DNA from: Orychophragmus violaceus
Taxonomy: Eukaryota > Streptophyta > Magnoliopsida > Brassicales > Brassicaceae
Direction: 5' to 3'
Assembly (NCBI GenBank): GCA_030180135.1
Contig: CM058232.1
Span: forward strand, 92,058,630 to 92,122,629
Length of the DNA stretch: 64,000 nucleotides
The notes below the pieces were generated by a model. It was not told where the DNA came from and did not search any database. It worked only from the letters and a program-made list of their open reading frames with translations. Positions 21,986 through 34,176 of this stretch are shown piece after piece. How positions within the stretch are numbered: the stretch's first letter is position 1; each line of letters starts with the position of its first letter. The position numbers and the translations under genes were made by a program.

Positions 21986-23212
21986 GTATTGGATACTGGT
22001 TGTGGCACTGATATTTGTTATAATATGCAGAGCCTGAACAACAGTAGAACGTTGAAGGAAGGGCAAGTGGAACTGCGTGTCTGGAAGAAGCTTGGGATGC
22101 TGCCTCAGCCGTAGGGTTTTCACTTATAGATCCCTTTGAGGCTTGGTTTTGTATTAAGTAATTGCTACAATGTACCTGCTTTACGCAGAGTTGTTTTTCA
22201 TTTTCTTGTAAGAATTTGAATGTTTTTCATTTTGATAAAGACAAGTTTTTGTTCTTAATGAAATGTTAATTGTAGCACCCTATTCAAGGAATGGGTTTTG
22301 TATCTTAAACCAAAGAGTGCCTAAATATAACATAAATACCGAATTGGTTTAAATCTGATGAATTAAACCTGATTTTTCTTGGCGTAAATGTTTTGGTCAA
22401 ATAGAGTAAGTCGGATTCAGAAACCCCATAGTTATGGACTTTTGGGCTCATTTGAATGGATATCTTATGAGACTTGAATTCTGCTTACTGAACCAAAAGA
22501 AAAGGGCCCATCTTAACCGAGCTAGAGAAAGGCCCAAAGGCTTATTGGACATTGAACATACTCATGTATGTGGTCCGATGAGCAGTAATTCCAGAGAAAA
22601 TTTCCTGTACTTCATTGTCTCTACTGATTGCTTCAGTGAGTATGACTGTGTTCATTTGATGAGACACAAGTCGGAATTCTTTGATATGATCAAAAGAGTT
22701 CCAAAATGAGGTATAGAATCTGAGTGACAAAAGTATTGAGACTCTGGATAAGATCACGAGTGAGAATACTTAAGTCATTGATGGTGTGATCATCTGAATG
22801 AGTGTGAAGTCGTTTCACAGCTCATTTCTCCTGAAAACCTGAAGGTGTTTCTGTGAGAAAGAATCAGATCTTATTAGAAATGATTAAAGATGAGTCACAC
22901 GAATCTTCCATGATATTCTTTAAGAATAACGCTCTAGAAATATCTAAGTTTACGCTGAAATAGTTCCACCAATATCAGTTGAAAGACACCACATAAATGT
23001 GGACTGGAATCGATCCAAATTCGTCTTTACTGAGTATTTGTAATTGTGCTACTTCGCTGGTTGTCCTAGGGAAACCAAGGCTTGTTACTTTTACGTCCAT
23101 TCTGTTTTCTAAGAGGGGAAGTTACTTTCCAAGAAGAACAGTGGGAGTAAAAGTGTAACTCGAAGAAATTCGAGATATACAGGAGGCTGCTCAACCTATT
23201 GAGGGAGAGCAG
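21986..23212 (+). pseudogene. copia-3 protease and integrase remnants
   Basis: Right after the gag stop the frame reads VLDTGCGTDICYNMQ, a recognisable copia protease active site. It soon breaks up. An integrase-like piece is readable at about 22540-22705 (HTHVCGPMSSNSRENFLYF, YDCVHLMRHKSEFFDMIK). Stops and indels are frequent. It is interrupted at 23212 by copia-5 and resumes at 31003. Confidence 0.75.
23208..23212 (+). repeat. Target duplication AGCAG, left copy (copia-5)
   Basis: AGCAG here and at 30998-31002. Joining the flanks restores the sequence seen in copia-4 near 36260-36290 (minus strand). Confidence 0.95.
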
Positions 23213-23850
23213 TGAAGCAATGTTTAGGTTAATCCTGATTTTGTTCTTCAGATTAAACAGTCCTAAACATGCAGATCTAGGTTCTCTTGATTAGAAACTT
23301 TATGGATCTCACCTTATACCTGTTTGTGCAGCGGAAAGAGATGGTATGGGTCAGAGATCAGCAGAACCACCAAGGGATGGATCCTCCAAAGGCTCACACA
23401 CGCAATCACATAAAATGGCTGCTAGACCGAGCTAAGGGAGGCCGCAGAGAGAGAGAGATTTCGGCGCAGGGGCTTAGGGTTAGAGGAGAAAGAGATTTGG
23501 CTTTTAGTTTATAAAACCCTTCTCTTTCCCTTTTGGGCTTTTGGGCCCAATTCTCAGTTCTGATTAAATCCCTTGGATTTAATCAGACCCATTAATCTCT
23601 CTCTAAGTTCGGTAAATGCCTAGCACTTTTACCGTACTTCTGCTAAACCGTTCCTCCACATTTTCCTGTTAGCTTAGGCGTGTGACCCATATGGGATCAT
23701 ATAATAAAGGCAATAAGTCCAAGACTTATAGATCATGAGCGGACTCTAGCAAGCCATCATGACCCCCAGCATTATATGACTTATGTCTGATCATTGACAT
23801 ACTCTTACTTTCTAGAGACAGTACCGAGATTACTGGACACAATTCCAACA
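23213..23850 (-). repeat. 3' LTR of copia-5
   Basis: A 638-base LTR. On the minus strand it begins TGTTGGAATTGTGTCC and ends TTGCTTCA. Confidence 0.95.
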
Positions 23851-24701
23851 ATCTCCCACTTGTACTGGAATCTCTGTATTCATAATCCTTTTGTCTCAAT
23901 ATCTCGATTAGTCATAAGGCAAGATGAGTGTCATCCTTATAAAGTCTAATCATGTTCATCGGACTCTGATTTGATACTGACAATCCAAACGACTCGGGAC
24001 AGTCCGTTTGAGCATGGCCATGCATTTTCCAGTATTCAAATCTCCGATTGGCCTAGAGATATTCACTCCATTTATATTGAAGGGACAAATCCCGTCTTGT
24101 TCCATCACTGTAAACTACTCATTTCGTAATACACCCAAACAAGGTCCTTATAGCTATCGCATAACGACAGCGTTAGACAATGATCAAAGCGCATCAGTTC
24201 ATGTGCAGTCACATGCATGCAAACTCAGGTCTAAGGACTATACTCTATAGTCGTAGTAAGAATCTCTTATGACACAGATATAAATATCCTGAAGAGTTCT
24301 TATAAGCGGGTCTAGTCCGGTCGTATGTACCCCACATACACCTATGTACTGACTTTGATGCCGCGCATCTATGACACACTGAGACTTTGTCATAAGTCAC
24401 ATACCAATCTAGTCTCACACGGTTGTTGGTGTTCCAACTTCAACAACCTTCGACTAGGGACATGATGATATAAACCATCTATCAAATATAGGGTCTCATG
24501 GTCAAGCTAAATGACTTTGATGACTCAAGATCAAGTCACTTACTTCGATGACCTATAAAATGGTTTTTATCACTTTGGAACGATTATTTCATCACAGTTA
24601 AAATAATCTTGAAATAATAATTTCATTAAACATAAAAGAATGTTTTACAAGAACATATCAAATAACTAAATAAAGCCTCAAAACTCCCACTCAAATTTAG
24701 A
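23851..24701 (-). other. copia-5 3' untranslated region with polypurine tract
   Basis: The polypurine tract AGTGGGAGAT (minus strand) touches the LTR at 23851. The rest is noncoding and is similar to the 3' regions of copia-3 (32260-33114) and copia-4 (34104-34990). It is the best-conserved noncoding block between these subfamilies. Confidence 0.8.
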
Positions 24702-27082
24702 TTACATTTCAATGTCTCTAATGCCTACAGCTTCAGTCAGGAACTCGAGCTTAGGCCTTGGGAGTGGCTTTGTCAACGGATCAGCGACGTTATCATCTGT
24801 CTGAACTCGGCTGATCTTGACTTCCTTTCTATTAATGATGTCACGTATCAAGTGAAATCTTCTTAGAACATGCTTGGATTTCTGGTGTGATCTTGGTTCC
24901 TTTGCCTGAGCAATAGCACCATTGTTATCACAAAACAGTGCCAGAGGCTCAGCCGCATCTGGTATCACACCTAGTTCAATAATGAACTTTCGTATCCAAA
25001 CAGCTTCCTTCGCAGCTTCTGAAGCGGCGATATATTCAGCTTCTGTAGTGGAATCAGCAACGGTGTCTTGCTTGGAGCTTCTCCATATGATTGCACCGCC
25101 ATTCAGACAAAAGATATAACCGGACTGTGACCGGAAATCATCTTGGTCTGTCTGGAAACTTGCGTCCGTGAATCCACTGACTTTAAGCACATCACTTCCA
25201 CCGTATACCAAGAACTTGTCCTTTGTATGTCTTAGATACTTCAGGATGTTCTTGACGGCAATCCAATGGTTTTCACCTGGATTTGACTGGTATCTACTCG
25301 TCATGCTCAATGCATAAGCAACATCAGGACGAGTACAGATCATGGCATACATGATAGATCCTATTGCAGATGCATAAGGAATATTCTTCATGCGCTCAAG
25401 CTCAGCAGCCGTCGTAGGGCTCTGCTTCTTGCTCAGCGTTGTGCCATGTACCATTGGCGTGAAGCCCTTCTTGGAATCTTTCATGCTGAATCTTTGTAGG
25501 ACTTTGTCAATGTATGAATCTTGACACAAGCCTATCAGCCTTCTAGATCTATCCCGGTAGATCCTAATTCCAAGAACGTATGCGGCTTCACCCATGTCTT
25601 TCATGGAAAAACAACTTCCAAGCCAGTCCTTTACCGACTTTAGCATTGGAACGTCGTTTCCGAGAAGCAGTATGTCATCGACATACAGAATAAGAAATAC
25701 TATCTTGCTCCCACTAGTTTTCTTATACACGCATTGTTCTTCTTCGTTTCTGATGAAGTCAAATTGCTTGATCGCTTCATCAAAACGAAGATTCCAGCTC
25801 CTCGATGCTTGCTTCAATCCATAAATGGATTTATGAAGTTTGCATACTTTCCCAGCATTCTTTGGATCTATGTAACCGTCAGGTTGTGTCATATACACAT
25901 CCTCTTCCAGAATACCATTCAGGAAGGCGGTTTTTACGTCCATCTGCCAAATTTCATAATCATGAAAAGCTGCAGTTGCTAGTAGAATCCGAATAGATTT
26001 CATCATAGCCACTGGTGAATAGGTTTCATCGTAATCCACACCGTGAACTTGTCTGAAACCTTTTGCCACCAACCTGGCTTTATAAATCTGGACATTTCCA
26101 TCCACGTCAATCTTCTTCTTGAAGATCCATTTGCACTCGATGGCTTTTACACCAGCGGGTAAGTCAACCAACGAAAACACTTGGTTGACCGACATGGAGT
26201 CCATTTCGGAATCAGTGGCCTTGCGCCACTTTGAGGAATCTGGGCCCATCATGGCTTGATTGAAGTTCGATGGTTCATCACCATCAATGATCAGAAGATC
26301 ATGACAGTTAGTCACGAGGAATCCTTGATATCTCTCGGGTTCGTGACGGATCCTCCCGGATCTTCGAACTTCGGGTACTACAGGTTCAGGCTCTACAATT
26401 TCTTGTAGGTCCTCCTGCTGCTCTTCCTCATTAGGTTGAGCAGTATCCTGTTCATCTTGAATTTCTTCAAGCAGTACCTTACTCCCACTGTCTTTCTTAG
26501 AGAGAAACTCCCTCTCAAGAAAGTTACAATCCCGGGCAACAAAGATCTTGTTCTCGGAACGTAGATAGAAGTAATAAGCCTTGGTTTCCTTCGGATAACC
26601 AATGAAGTAGCATTTATCAGACTTTGGTGTAAGCTTGTCTGAGATTAATCTCTTGACATATGCTTCACAACCCCAAATTCTAAGATAAGACAGTACTGGA
26701 GCCATTCCAGTCCATAATTCATATGGTGTCTTTGCTACTGCTTTCGATGGCGCTCTATTTAGAGTGAACACTGCTGTTAGCAGAGCATATCCCCAAAGGG
26801 ATATTGGAAGGTCTGTGTGACTCATCATAGATCAAACCATATCCAATAAGGTCCGATTTCTCCTCTCAGACACACCATTCCATTGAGGTGTTCAGGAGGA
26901 GTGAGTTGGGACACGATCCCACACTCTCTCAGATGATCACTGAATTCTTGGCTTAAGTATTCTCCTCCTCGGTCGGACCGAAAAGCCTTAATGCTTTTGC
27001 CAAGTTGGTTTTGTACTTCATTTTGGAATTCTCTGAACTTCTCAAAAGATTCAGACTTATGTTTCATTAAATAAACATATCC
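24702..27082 (-). pseudogene. pol: copia-5 integrase C-terminus, reverse transcriptase and RNase H
   Basis: A 708-codon open frame (24702-26828) starts within the end of the integrase core (MMSHTDLPISLWGYAL). It holds the copia reverse transcriptase: AIECKWIFKKKID, AFLNGILEEDVYM, YGLKQASRSWN and the catalytic YVDD in LILYVDDILLLGND. The RNase H follows (SGFTDASFQTD, ADSTTEAEYIAASEA, LFCDNNGAIAQAK). Upstream, 26825-27067 carries the integrase core with RSDRGGEYLS. Breaks are a TAA at 27083-27085, a one-base deletion just after LTPP near 26890-26900, and a TGA at 26832-26834 that could come from CGA. Otherwise the enzymes look complete, with catalytic aspartates present. Confidence 0.92.
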
Positions 27083-28678
27083 TTACCTACTGAAATCATC
27101 AGTGAAGGTAATGAAGTACTGATAGTTTCCTCTTGCATTTGTGGACATTGGGCCACACACATCAGTGTGTATCAGGCCCAATAAGTCACTGGCCCTCTCG
27201 TTAGGTTTATTAAAGGGGGCCCGTGTCATTTTGCCCATCATGCAGGATTCGCATTTCTCACATGACTCAAAGTCAAATGAGCCAAGAAGTCCATTCGAAT
27301 GGAGCCTCTTGATGCGTTTCTCGCTGATGTGCCCTAAACGACAATGCCATAGAAACGTTCGGTTCTCCTCATTAGGTTTGAACCGTTTGGTATTAATGTT
27401 ATAAATTGGCGCGGATTGATCGAGTATGTAAAGCCCATTCGTAAGAGGGGCACAACCATAGAACAAATTGTTGCGATTGAAGGAACATAATTTATTCTTA
27501 ACTGAAAAATCATAACCTTCCAAATCCAACAAAGAAATTGAAATAATATTCCTGCTTATAGCAGGTACAAAATAACAATTATTGAGTTCTAAAACCAATC
27601 CCGAAGGTAAAGACAACAAGTATGTGCCTACAGCTAGTGCTGGAACTTTCGCTCCATTCCCAACTCGTAGCTCCACTTGTCCTTGCTTCAGCCTTCTACT
27701 GTTGCTGAGTGCCTGCATATTAGTACAAATATGAGCCCCACAACCAGTATCCATAACCCATGAGGTATTATCAGAAGTAGTTGTATTAACTTCTATAACA
27801 AAAATACCTGATGAAGAAGTCTCGAGAGTCTTCTTCTTCAATTCCTTTAGACCTTCCAGGAATTTCTTACATTCTCTCCTCCAATGCCCTGGTTCTTTAC
27901 AGAACCTGCATATGTCAGTTGGCCCAGCCTTGGACTTGGGCTTGGGCTTTGGCGTGTCCTTGTCCGCGACTTGGACAGCCTTGGCCTTTCCCTTATCCTT
28001 AGCAGAGGATTTCTTAAACCCCTTGCCCTTTTGCACCATAAGCACATTGGGGTCCTTGGCGGTTTTCCTCAAGTTGGGCTCTGCAGTCTTGAGCATTCCG
28101 TGAAGCTCAGGTAATGTCTTACTCAAGCCATGCATGTTAAAGTTCAGAATGAACTGATCATAGCTTGCAGGTAAAGACTGCAGAACGATGTCGCAGGCAA
28201 GTTCCTGGCTGATAGGGCAGTCGAGTTTCTGAAGATGATCGAGATAACCCATCATCTTCAAGACATGAGGACTCACTGCCGCATTTGCAGCCAACTTACA
28301 GTCTAAGAGGTTCTTAACTGTCTGAAACCTCTCAGTCCTTGCTTGCTCCTGAAAAAGCGATTTCAGGCTTGCCATTATCTCGATGGGTGACAACACACTC
28401 TCGAACTGCATTTGCAGCTCAGCAGTCATTGTCGCCAACATCAAGCAATAGACATCATTTTCATCTGACGAATGCTTTTCCCAAGCATTATGCAGAGTCC
28501 TGGCGGCATTGTTAGGAGGCCTCTCGGGGAGGGGATCACGAAGGACATAATCCTTCTTCTCCTGCTTGAGGACTAGCCTCAAGTTCCTTGACCACGTCAG
28601 GAAGTTCGTTCCAGTCAGCTTCTCCTTCTCGAGAACAGACCGGATTGAGAATGTGTTTTGTGTGCTTGTAGTAGTCAT
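27083..28678 (-). CDS. gag: copia-5 gag, protease and integrase N-terminus
   Basis: The ATG at 28678 begins MTTTSTQNTFSIRSVLEKEK. The gag domain occupies residues about 20-200. A CCHC zinc knuckle (CRFCKEPGHWRREC) sits near residue 255. The protease active site DTGCGAHICTNM follows near residue 315. The integrase zinc finger is seen as HCRLGHISEKRIKRLHSNG with CEKCESCMMGK, and the frame ends in the integrase core (YFITFTDDFSR) at a TAA. Gag and protease are in one frame, unlike copia-3/copia-4, which stop between them. Confidence 0.93.
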   Translation of the reverse strand: MTTTSTQNTFSIRSVLEKEKLTGTNFLTWSRNLRLVLKQEKKDYVLRDPLPERPPNNAARTLHNAWEKHSSDENDVYCLMLATMTAELQMQFESVLSPIEIMASLKSLFQEQARTERFQTVKNLLDCKLAANAAVSPHVLKMMGYLDHLQKLDCPISQELACDIVLQSLPASYDQFILNFNMHGLSKTLPELHGMLKTAEPNLRKTAKDPNVLMVQKGKGFKKSSAKDKGKAKAVQVADKDTPKPKPKSKAGPTDICRFCKEPGHWRRECKKFLEGLKELKKKTLETSSSGIFVIEVNTTTSDNTSWVMDTGCGAHICTNMQALSNSRRLKQGQVELRVGNGAKVPALAVGTYLLSLPSGLVLELNNCYFVPAISRNIISISLLDLEGYDFSVKNKLCSFNRNNLFYGCAPLTNGLYILDQSAPIYNINTKRFKPNEENRTFLWHCRLGHISEKRIKRLHSNGLLGSFDFESCEKCESCMMGKMTRAPFNKPNERASDLLGLIHTDVCGPMSTNARGNYQYFITFTDDFSR

Positions 28679-30346
28679 AGCTGAAATATATAAGATAAAA
28701 GGTTATTAGTTAATATGTTCAATATGATTAATCTTGTATTATATTTAACATGATTAATCACGCATTATATTCAATAACATAAGTTACCCTCAATAGAATA
28801 TAATGATTCCAAGATCCACATATAACTAAGATCAAAGTGGGCCACTGGCCATCACCCAACCTTAGCTTATATCGGTAAGCCCTATGTCGGCTAATTATAT
28901 CCGTGATATAACTCTTGGTTGTGAATCTGGACCCGAGGCCCAATCCACTATGATGTCTCAAGGCCCGGGACTCCCGATGGCCCAGTCAAGAAAACCAGAC
29001 TATACAGTCATGTAATCATTAATGTCTGGGACTCCCAATGACAATTATGAATCACAAACCGTCTTACCTACGCAAAAGTAGACACCCTCACACTGTAAGG
29101 CCATGAATACAATTGAATGGGCTTTGACAGCTGACATAGCCTGGACAAGACATCCAACGCTTGATATTATTTGAGGTTCGTAGGTTTATTAAAATTTCAT
29201 CCCAAAATAGAAGATTACTATTTTGGGAAACTTTCCATTTTTGGAAACCTACTATTTTTGGAAACTTTCTAAAATTGGAAACTTTCTAAAACCGGAAACT
29301 TTCTAACTTTAGAAATTTCTTAAAATCCAAAACATGCAAATCTAGAAACTTCTATTTTAAGAAACTTTCTAATTTCAAAATTTCGGAAACTTTAATTTAA
29401 AATCGATTTATATAACTTTATAAAATAAATTTTAAATTAATTCTGAAGAAAAGACTCAAATAATTGGCCCAATTGTTTTAACTTCTTGGCCCGAGGCCCA
29501 AGAATTGGTCTATGTCCAAGACATAACCCAATTGTCCAATTAAATGACATAACCGGTCTGGTTCATTAAAATTGGTCTAACCAAAATTAATTACTACGAT
29601 GACCACAATTGTCAACCGGTTATTTACTAAACCGGATTTTCTCAATTTATTTGGTCCAACCAAATCAAATTAGAAAATCCTGGTTTAGGCACAAAATCCA
29701 ATAATTATTTCGACATTGGATTTCTTATCCCGGTTTAACCAGAACTTAATAAATTTATTAAGTCTGTTTATTAAACCGTGACGATTTATTTTAATTAAAA
29801 TTTTAAACCGAGCCTTAGACCGAACCGAACCATTACTCGCCAAAACCCTAACCGGTCGTAAGCATCACGCGATGCAAGCATCACGCAATCGCACGAACGG
29901 CGTGGGACGGGACGATGTTCGGGTCGATGCTCGGCCTCGATCACGCGGGACAGTGCTGGACGATGCACGGCTCTCGGTCACAACGGGACGGGCAGGACGC
30001 GACGCAAGCATCGATCCATACCATCGATCCGCGATCGATGTATGCGATCAGCTCGGTCACGCAACCTGCGATCGTCTCAGCCGAGCCTCTCACGGTTCTC
30101 GCGCGCAAGTGGTCGATCGGCCATGATCACGCGATCGATCCATGATCGATCCGTGCATCAAAACCATCCGATCGGCTAACTCTCGGTCGCATACCGATCC
30201 ATTTGAGATCGGTCCATGCGATTTAGTTTAGGTTTTAAACTTGTTCCTTAAGTGTTTTACAAATCAGATTCAAGCAATGATTGATTCAAAACACTTCTAA
30301 ACAATCCTAAACTTGATTCTAAACAAGAAAAACCACAGAACCAATA
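28679..30346 (-). other. copia-5 untranslated leader
   Basis: About 1.7 kb between primer site and gag with no convincing gene. The part next to the primer site (29860-30220) is GC-rich and full of GATCG/CGATC tetramers. The middle (29200-29420) has repeated GGAAACTTTCTA-like units. Short open frames at 29872-30145 are by-products of the GC-rich stretch. Confidence 0.75.
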
Positions 30347-30358
30347 GCTCTGATACCA
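30347..30358 (-). promoter_or_regulatory. Primer binding site of copia-5
   Basis: GCTCTGATACCA on the plus strand is the complement of TGGTATCAGAGC, the initiator-Met tRNA primer site, one base inside the LTR. Confidence 0.95.
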
Positions 30359-30359
30359 C

Positions 30360-30997
30360 TGAAGCAATGTTTAGGTTAATCCTGATTCAGTTCTTCAGAT
30401 TAAACAGTCCTAAACATGCAGATCTAGGTTCTCTTGATTAGAAACTTTATGGATCTCACCTTATACCTGTTTGTGCAGCGGAAAGAGATGGTATGGGTCA
30501 GAGATCAGCAGAACCACCAAGGGATGGATCCTCCAAAGGCTCACACACGCAATCACAGAAAATGGCTGCTAGACCGAGCTAAGGGAGGCCGCAGAGAGAG
30601 AGAGATTTCAGCGCAGGGGCTTAGGATTAGAGGAGAAAGAGATTTGGCTTTTAGTTTATAAAACCCTTCTCTTTCCCTTTTGGGCTTTTGGGCCCAATTC
30701 TCAGTTCTGATTAAATCCCTTGGATTTAATCAGACCCATTAATCTCTCTCTAAGTTCGGTAAATGCCTAGCACTTTTACCGTACTTCTGCTAAACCGTTC
30801 CTCCACATTTTCCTGTTAGCTTAGGCGTGTGACCCATATGGGATCATATAATAAAGGCAATAAGTCCAAGACTTATAGATCATGAGCGGACTCTAGCAAG
30901 CCATCATGACCCCCAGCATTATATGACTTATGTCTGATCATTGACATACTCTTACTTTCTAGAGACAGTACCGAGATTACTGGACACAATTCCAACA
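30360..30997 (-). repeat. 5' LTR of copia-5
   Basis: A 638-base LTR next to the primer site; same length as the copy at 23213-23850. Confidence 0.95.
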
Positions 30998-31002
30998 AGC
31001 AG

Positions 31003-32260
31003 CGGATGGATTTACAGATTTCTGTAGAATCTATACCTGTAGAGCCTGAAGTTCGCAGATCTGAATGAATCAGTCACTAATCCGAGAGTGATTTCTCGTC
31101 ATTAGTTGAACCTGATGATCATTCAAAATTGCCATGATCTGATGATCATTGAAAGTGACGAACCTGCGAAATTCACAGAAGCGAAAGTGAGCCCGGACTC
31201 CAAAATCACACTATGTGTAAGTTAGCTTCAACGATCCATTCATGGATGGAAGCAAACATAACGGAGTTGGAATCGTCGTTCTGTTGAAGTAGTCAAAGTT
31301 TTGACTTAAACAGGAACAAAGTGGAACTGTGCGTTTACCAATAGATAAGTGGGAGCAATATTGCATTTCTCATAGTGTATGTCGTAACATACTGATTCTC
31401 GGAAATAACGTCCCAATGCTGCAGTCGGTAAAGGACTGGCTTGGGAGTTGGTTTTGTGATTGACATGGGTAAAACCACGTATGTTCTTGGATTTTGGATC
31501 TAAAGATAGAGATCCAAAAGAGCTGGTAGGACAAAGTCAGGATTCTTAAATTGACAAAGTCCTACACCTAATCAGCAATCCAAGAAGGGTTTTATGCCAA
31601 TGTCACATGGCAATACATTAAGCAAGAAGCAGTGTCCTACGATAACTGCTGAGCTTGAATGCATGGATAGGATTCCATATGCGTCGGCAATTGGATCCAT
31701 CATGTATGCCATGACACGTACTTGTTTTGATGTTGCTTTAATGTTAAGCAAGACAAGTAAAGACCAGTCAAATCCAGCATAGAATCACTGGATTGCCGTA
31801 AAGAATATCCTAAAGTATTTGAGGAATACTAAGGATAAGTTCTTGGTTTATAGAGAAAGTGAGGTGCTACAAGTCGATAGAGTCTGAAAGGCAAGTTTCC
31901 AATAGACAAAGATAATTCCTGGTCACAGTCCGGCTATATCTTGTGTTTGTCTGGCGGTGCAAGGCACTGTTGCTGACTCCATGACTTAAGCTGAACATTT
32001 CGCAGCTTGAGAAGCGGCGAAAGAGGTTGTTTGGAAAGAAGAGTTCATCACTGAACTTGATGTGATTCCCAGCGTAGATGAGACTAGCTGCACATCAGAG
32101 GTCCAAACACCTTGAGGGTAGGTATAACCTATTCCGTGAGATAAAAGACAGAGGTGTTAAGTAGATAAGCAAGTTTCATCGAATGAGAACGTTGCTAATC
32201 TATTAACGAAGCCACTCCTTAGGCCTAAGCACGAGTCGCGGACTGTAGCTGTAGGATGAG
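31003..32260 (+). pseudogene. copia-3 reverse transcriptase and RNase H remnants
   Basis: Recognisable pieces in order are a reverse transcriptase palm remnant near 31370-31450, then LSKKQCPTITAELE and SAIGSIMYAMTRT at 31594-31782, and an RNase H remnant near 31970-32230 (AKEVVWKEEFITEL, ANLLTKPL). Many stops and indels are present. The counterpart in copia-4 keeps one longer frame here (35374-35676), and both share the stop after LQVDRV. Confidence 0.78.
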
Positions 32261-33114
32261 TGAAATTAAGATGTAGTCTTGATTTCAGTGGGAGTTTGTA
32301 AAGGGCTTTACTTAGTTGTTTTGAAAGGTTCATGTAAACATAACATTTTATGTTTATGAAATCTATGATTTCTGGATTATTTTAACTGTGATATAAATAA
32401 TCGTTCCAAAAATGATTCATGTCATTATATATGGGCCATCGAAGTACATGAGCAGACTTGATCCTGAAACCCCATATTTAACGAAATGACATAAATCATA
32501 GTGTCCATAGTCGAAGGTTGTTGAAATTGGAACACCAACAACCACTTGAGACTAGATTGTGTTGAGACTTATGACCAAGTTTCGAGGGGTCATAGATGCG
32601 CGGCATCAAAGTCGACACATAGGTATATGTAGGGGAGCATATGACCGGACATGGCCCGCTGATGAGAACTCTACAAGATATTAATATCTGTGTCATAAGA
32701 GGTTCTCATATACGACTATAGAGTATAGTCCTTAGACCTGAGTTCGCATGCATATGGCTGCACATGGATTGATACACTTTGATCATTGTCTAACGCTGTT
32801 TCGTAACTGGGAGCTATAAGGACCTTGGTTGGGTGTATTATGAAGTGTGTAGTTCATAGTGATGGAACAAGGTGGGATTTGTCCCTGCCGTTTAACGGAG
32901 GTAATATCTCTAGGCCAATCGGAGACTTGATAGCTGGTAAGAGAGTGGCCACTCCCAAACGGACTTGCCCAAGTCGTTTGCATTGTCAGTATCAAATCTA
33001 GTCCGATGAACATGGTCTGGCTATATAAGGATGACACGCATCTTGCCTTATGCCAGATCGAGATATTGAGACAAAAGGACTAGGGAATGTAGGATTCCAG
33101 TACAAGTGGGAGAT
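32261..33114 (+). other. copia-3 3' untranslated region and polypurine tract
   Basis: Noncoding, closely matching copia-4 (34104-34990, opposite strand). It ends in the polypurine tract AAGTGGGAGAT just before the LTR. Confidence 0.8.
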
Positions 33115-33418
33115 TGTTGGGAATGTCCTGAAATCTACCGTACTATCTCTAGAAAGTATGATAAGTGTCGAGATCAGACATAAGTCATAAATACTGGGTG
33201 ATCATGATGGCTTGCTAGAGTCCGCTCTTGATCTATAAGTTTAGGACTTATTACCAGTATTGTATGATCCCAAAGGGTCACACACCATAGCTAACGAGAA
33301 AGTTAAGATGGAATTAATACGGTAAGATGCAGTGGCATTTACTGTATTTGTACAGAGAGTTGGGCAGACAACAAATGGGCTTTTGTCTGATTTGTGTCTT
33401 GGGCCCAAAAGTCTAATG
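33115..33418 (+). repeat. 3' LTR of copia-3, first part
   Basis: The first 304 bases of the LTR. It ends in TAATG (33414-33418), the left copy of the target duplication made by copia-4. The rest is at 40809-41174, giving 670 bases in all. Confidence 0.95.
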
Positions 33419-34103
33419 TGAAGGATTATAGTGTTTGTTCAAGGTTTAATTCCCAAATTACAACCTAACACATAATCTTAAACAGATCTAGGTTCTTGCA
33501 AAACGAATCATAAAACCAACCAAACCTGGATCATTACCTTTCAGATTGCAGCGGATAATTGATGGTAATGATGAGATCAGTTAGAACAGATGAACAACCT
33601 GCTCCTCCTTTGGTATCCACACTCTTACAAGCCGGGATGGCTGCTAGACCAAAGAGATGGATCAGATCAGAAAAGAGAGAGTTAGAGAGAGAGACACTCG
33701 CGGCCACGCTTGGAGAAAATCGCATAGCATGTGTTATGCCTTAGGGTTTGCGATTTCTACCTCTCTCATTAATGGGCCCAAGTCATTTGACTAATGGCTT
33801 ATTAATCATTTGGGCCCAAGACACAAATCAGACAAAAGCCTGCATTTTGTCTGGCCCAATTCTCTGATCCAATACAGTAAATGCCATTGCATCTTACCGT
33901 ATTAATTCCATTTAACTTTCCCGTTAGCTATGGTGTGTGACCCTTCGGGATCATACAATACTGGTAATAAGTCCTAAACTTATAGATCAAGAGCGGACTC
34001 TAGCAAGCCATCATGATCACCCAGTATTTATGACTTATGTCTGATCTCGACACTTATCATACTTTCTAGAGATAGTACGGTAGATTTCAGGACATTCCCA
34101 ACA
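33419..34103 (-). repeat. 3' LTR of copia-4
   Basis: 685 bases; on the plus strand it begins TGAAGGATTATAG and ends CATTCCCAACA. Confidence 0.95.
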
Positions 34104-34176
34104 ATCTCCCACTTGTACTGGAATCCTACACAAGACATTCCCAACAATCTCCCGATTGTACTAGAATCCTACATTC
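34091..34176 (-). repeat. Duplicated LTR end plus polypurine tract in copia-4
   Basis: A 43-base unit starting GACATTCCCAACAATCTCCC is repeated once (34091-34133 and 34134-34176, with a few mismatches). Each unit holds the LTR terminus and the polypurine tract complement. Copia-3 and copia-5 have a single copy. Confidence 0.85.

Larger units (their letters stand above)
23213..30997 (-). mobile_element. copia-5, nearly complete Ty1/copia element
   Basis: Two LTRs of exactly 638 bases (23213-23850 and 30360-30997) flank a minus-strand gag-pol of about 4 kb. Five differences between the LTRs are visible by eye (about 0.8%). Perfect AGCAG duplications flank it. Primer site, polypurine tract, gag, protease, integrase, reverse transcriptase and RNase H are all present. 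Only three lesions break the single polyprotein. Its LTR ends, leader layout and gag are related to copia-3/copia-4, so it is a plausible relative of their helper. Confidence 0.95.

Noticed and set aside
23287..23514. 75-codon open frame, repeated at 30434-30661
   Set aside because: It is inside the LTRs of copia-5 and on the strand opposite to the element, so the duplication is only the LTR pair.
29872..30145. Two overlapping open frames on the plus strand in the copia-5 leader
   Set aside because: They arise from a GC-rich GATCG stretch with few stops, in the direction opposite to the element and without homologue-like features.
33559..33744. 61-codon open frame, repeated at 40259-40444
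   Set aside because: It is inside the LTRs of copia-4, with no likeness to a protein.
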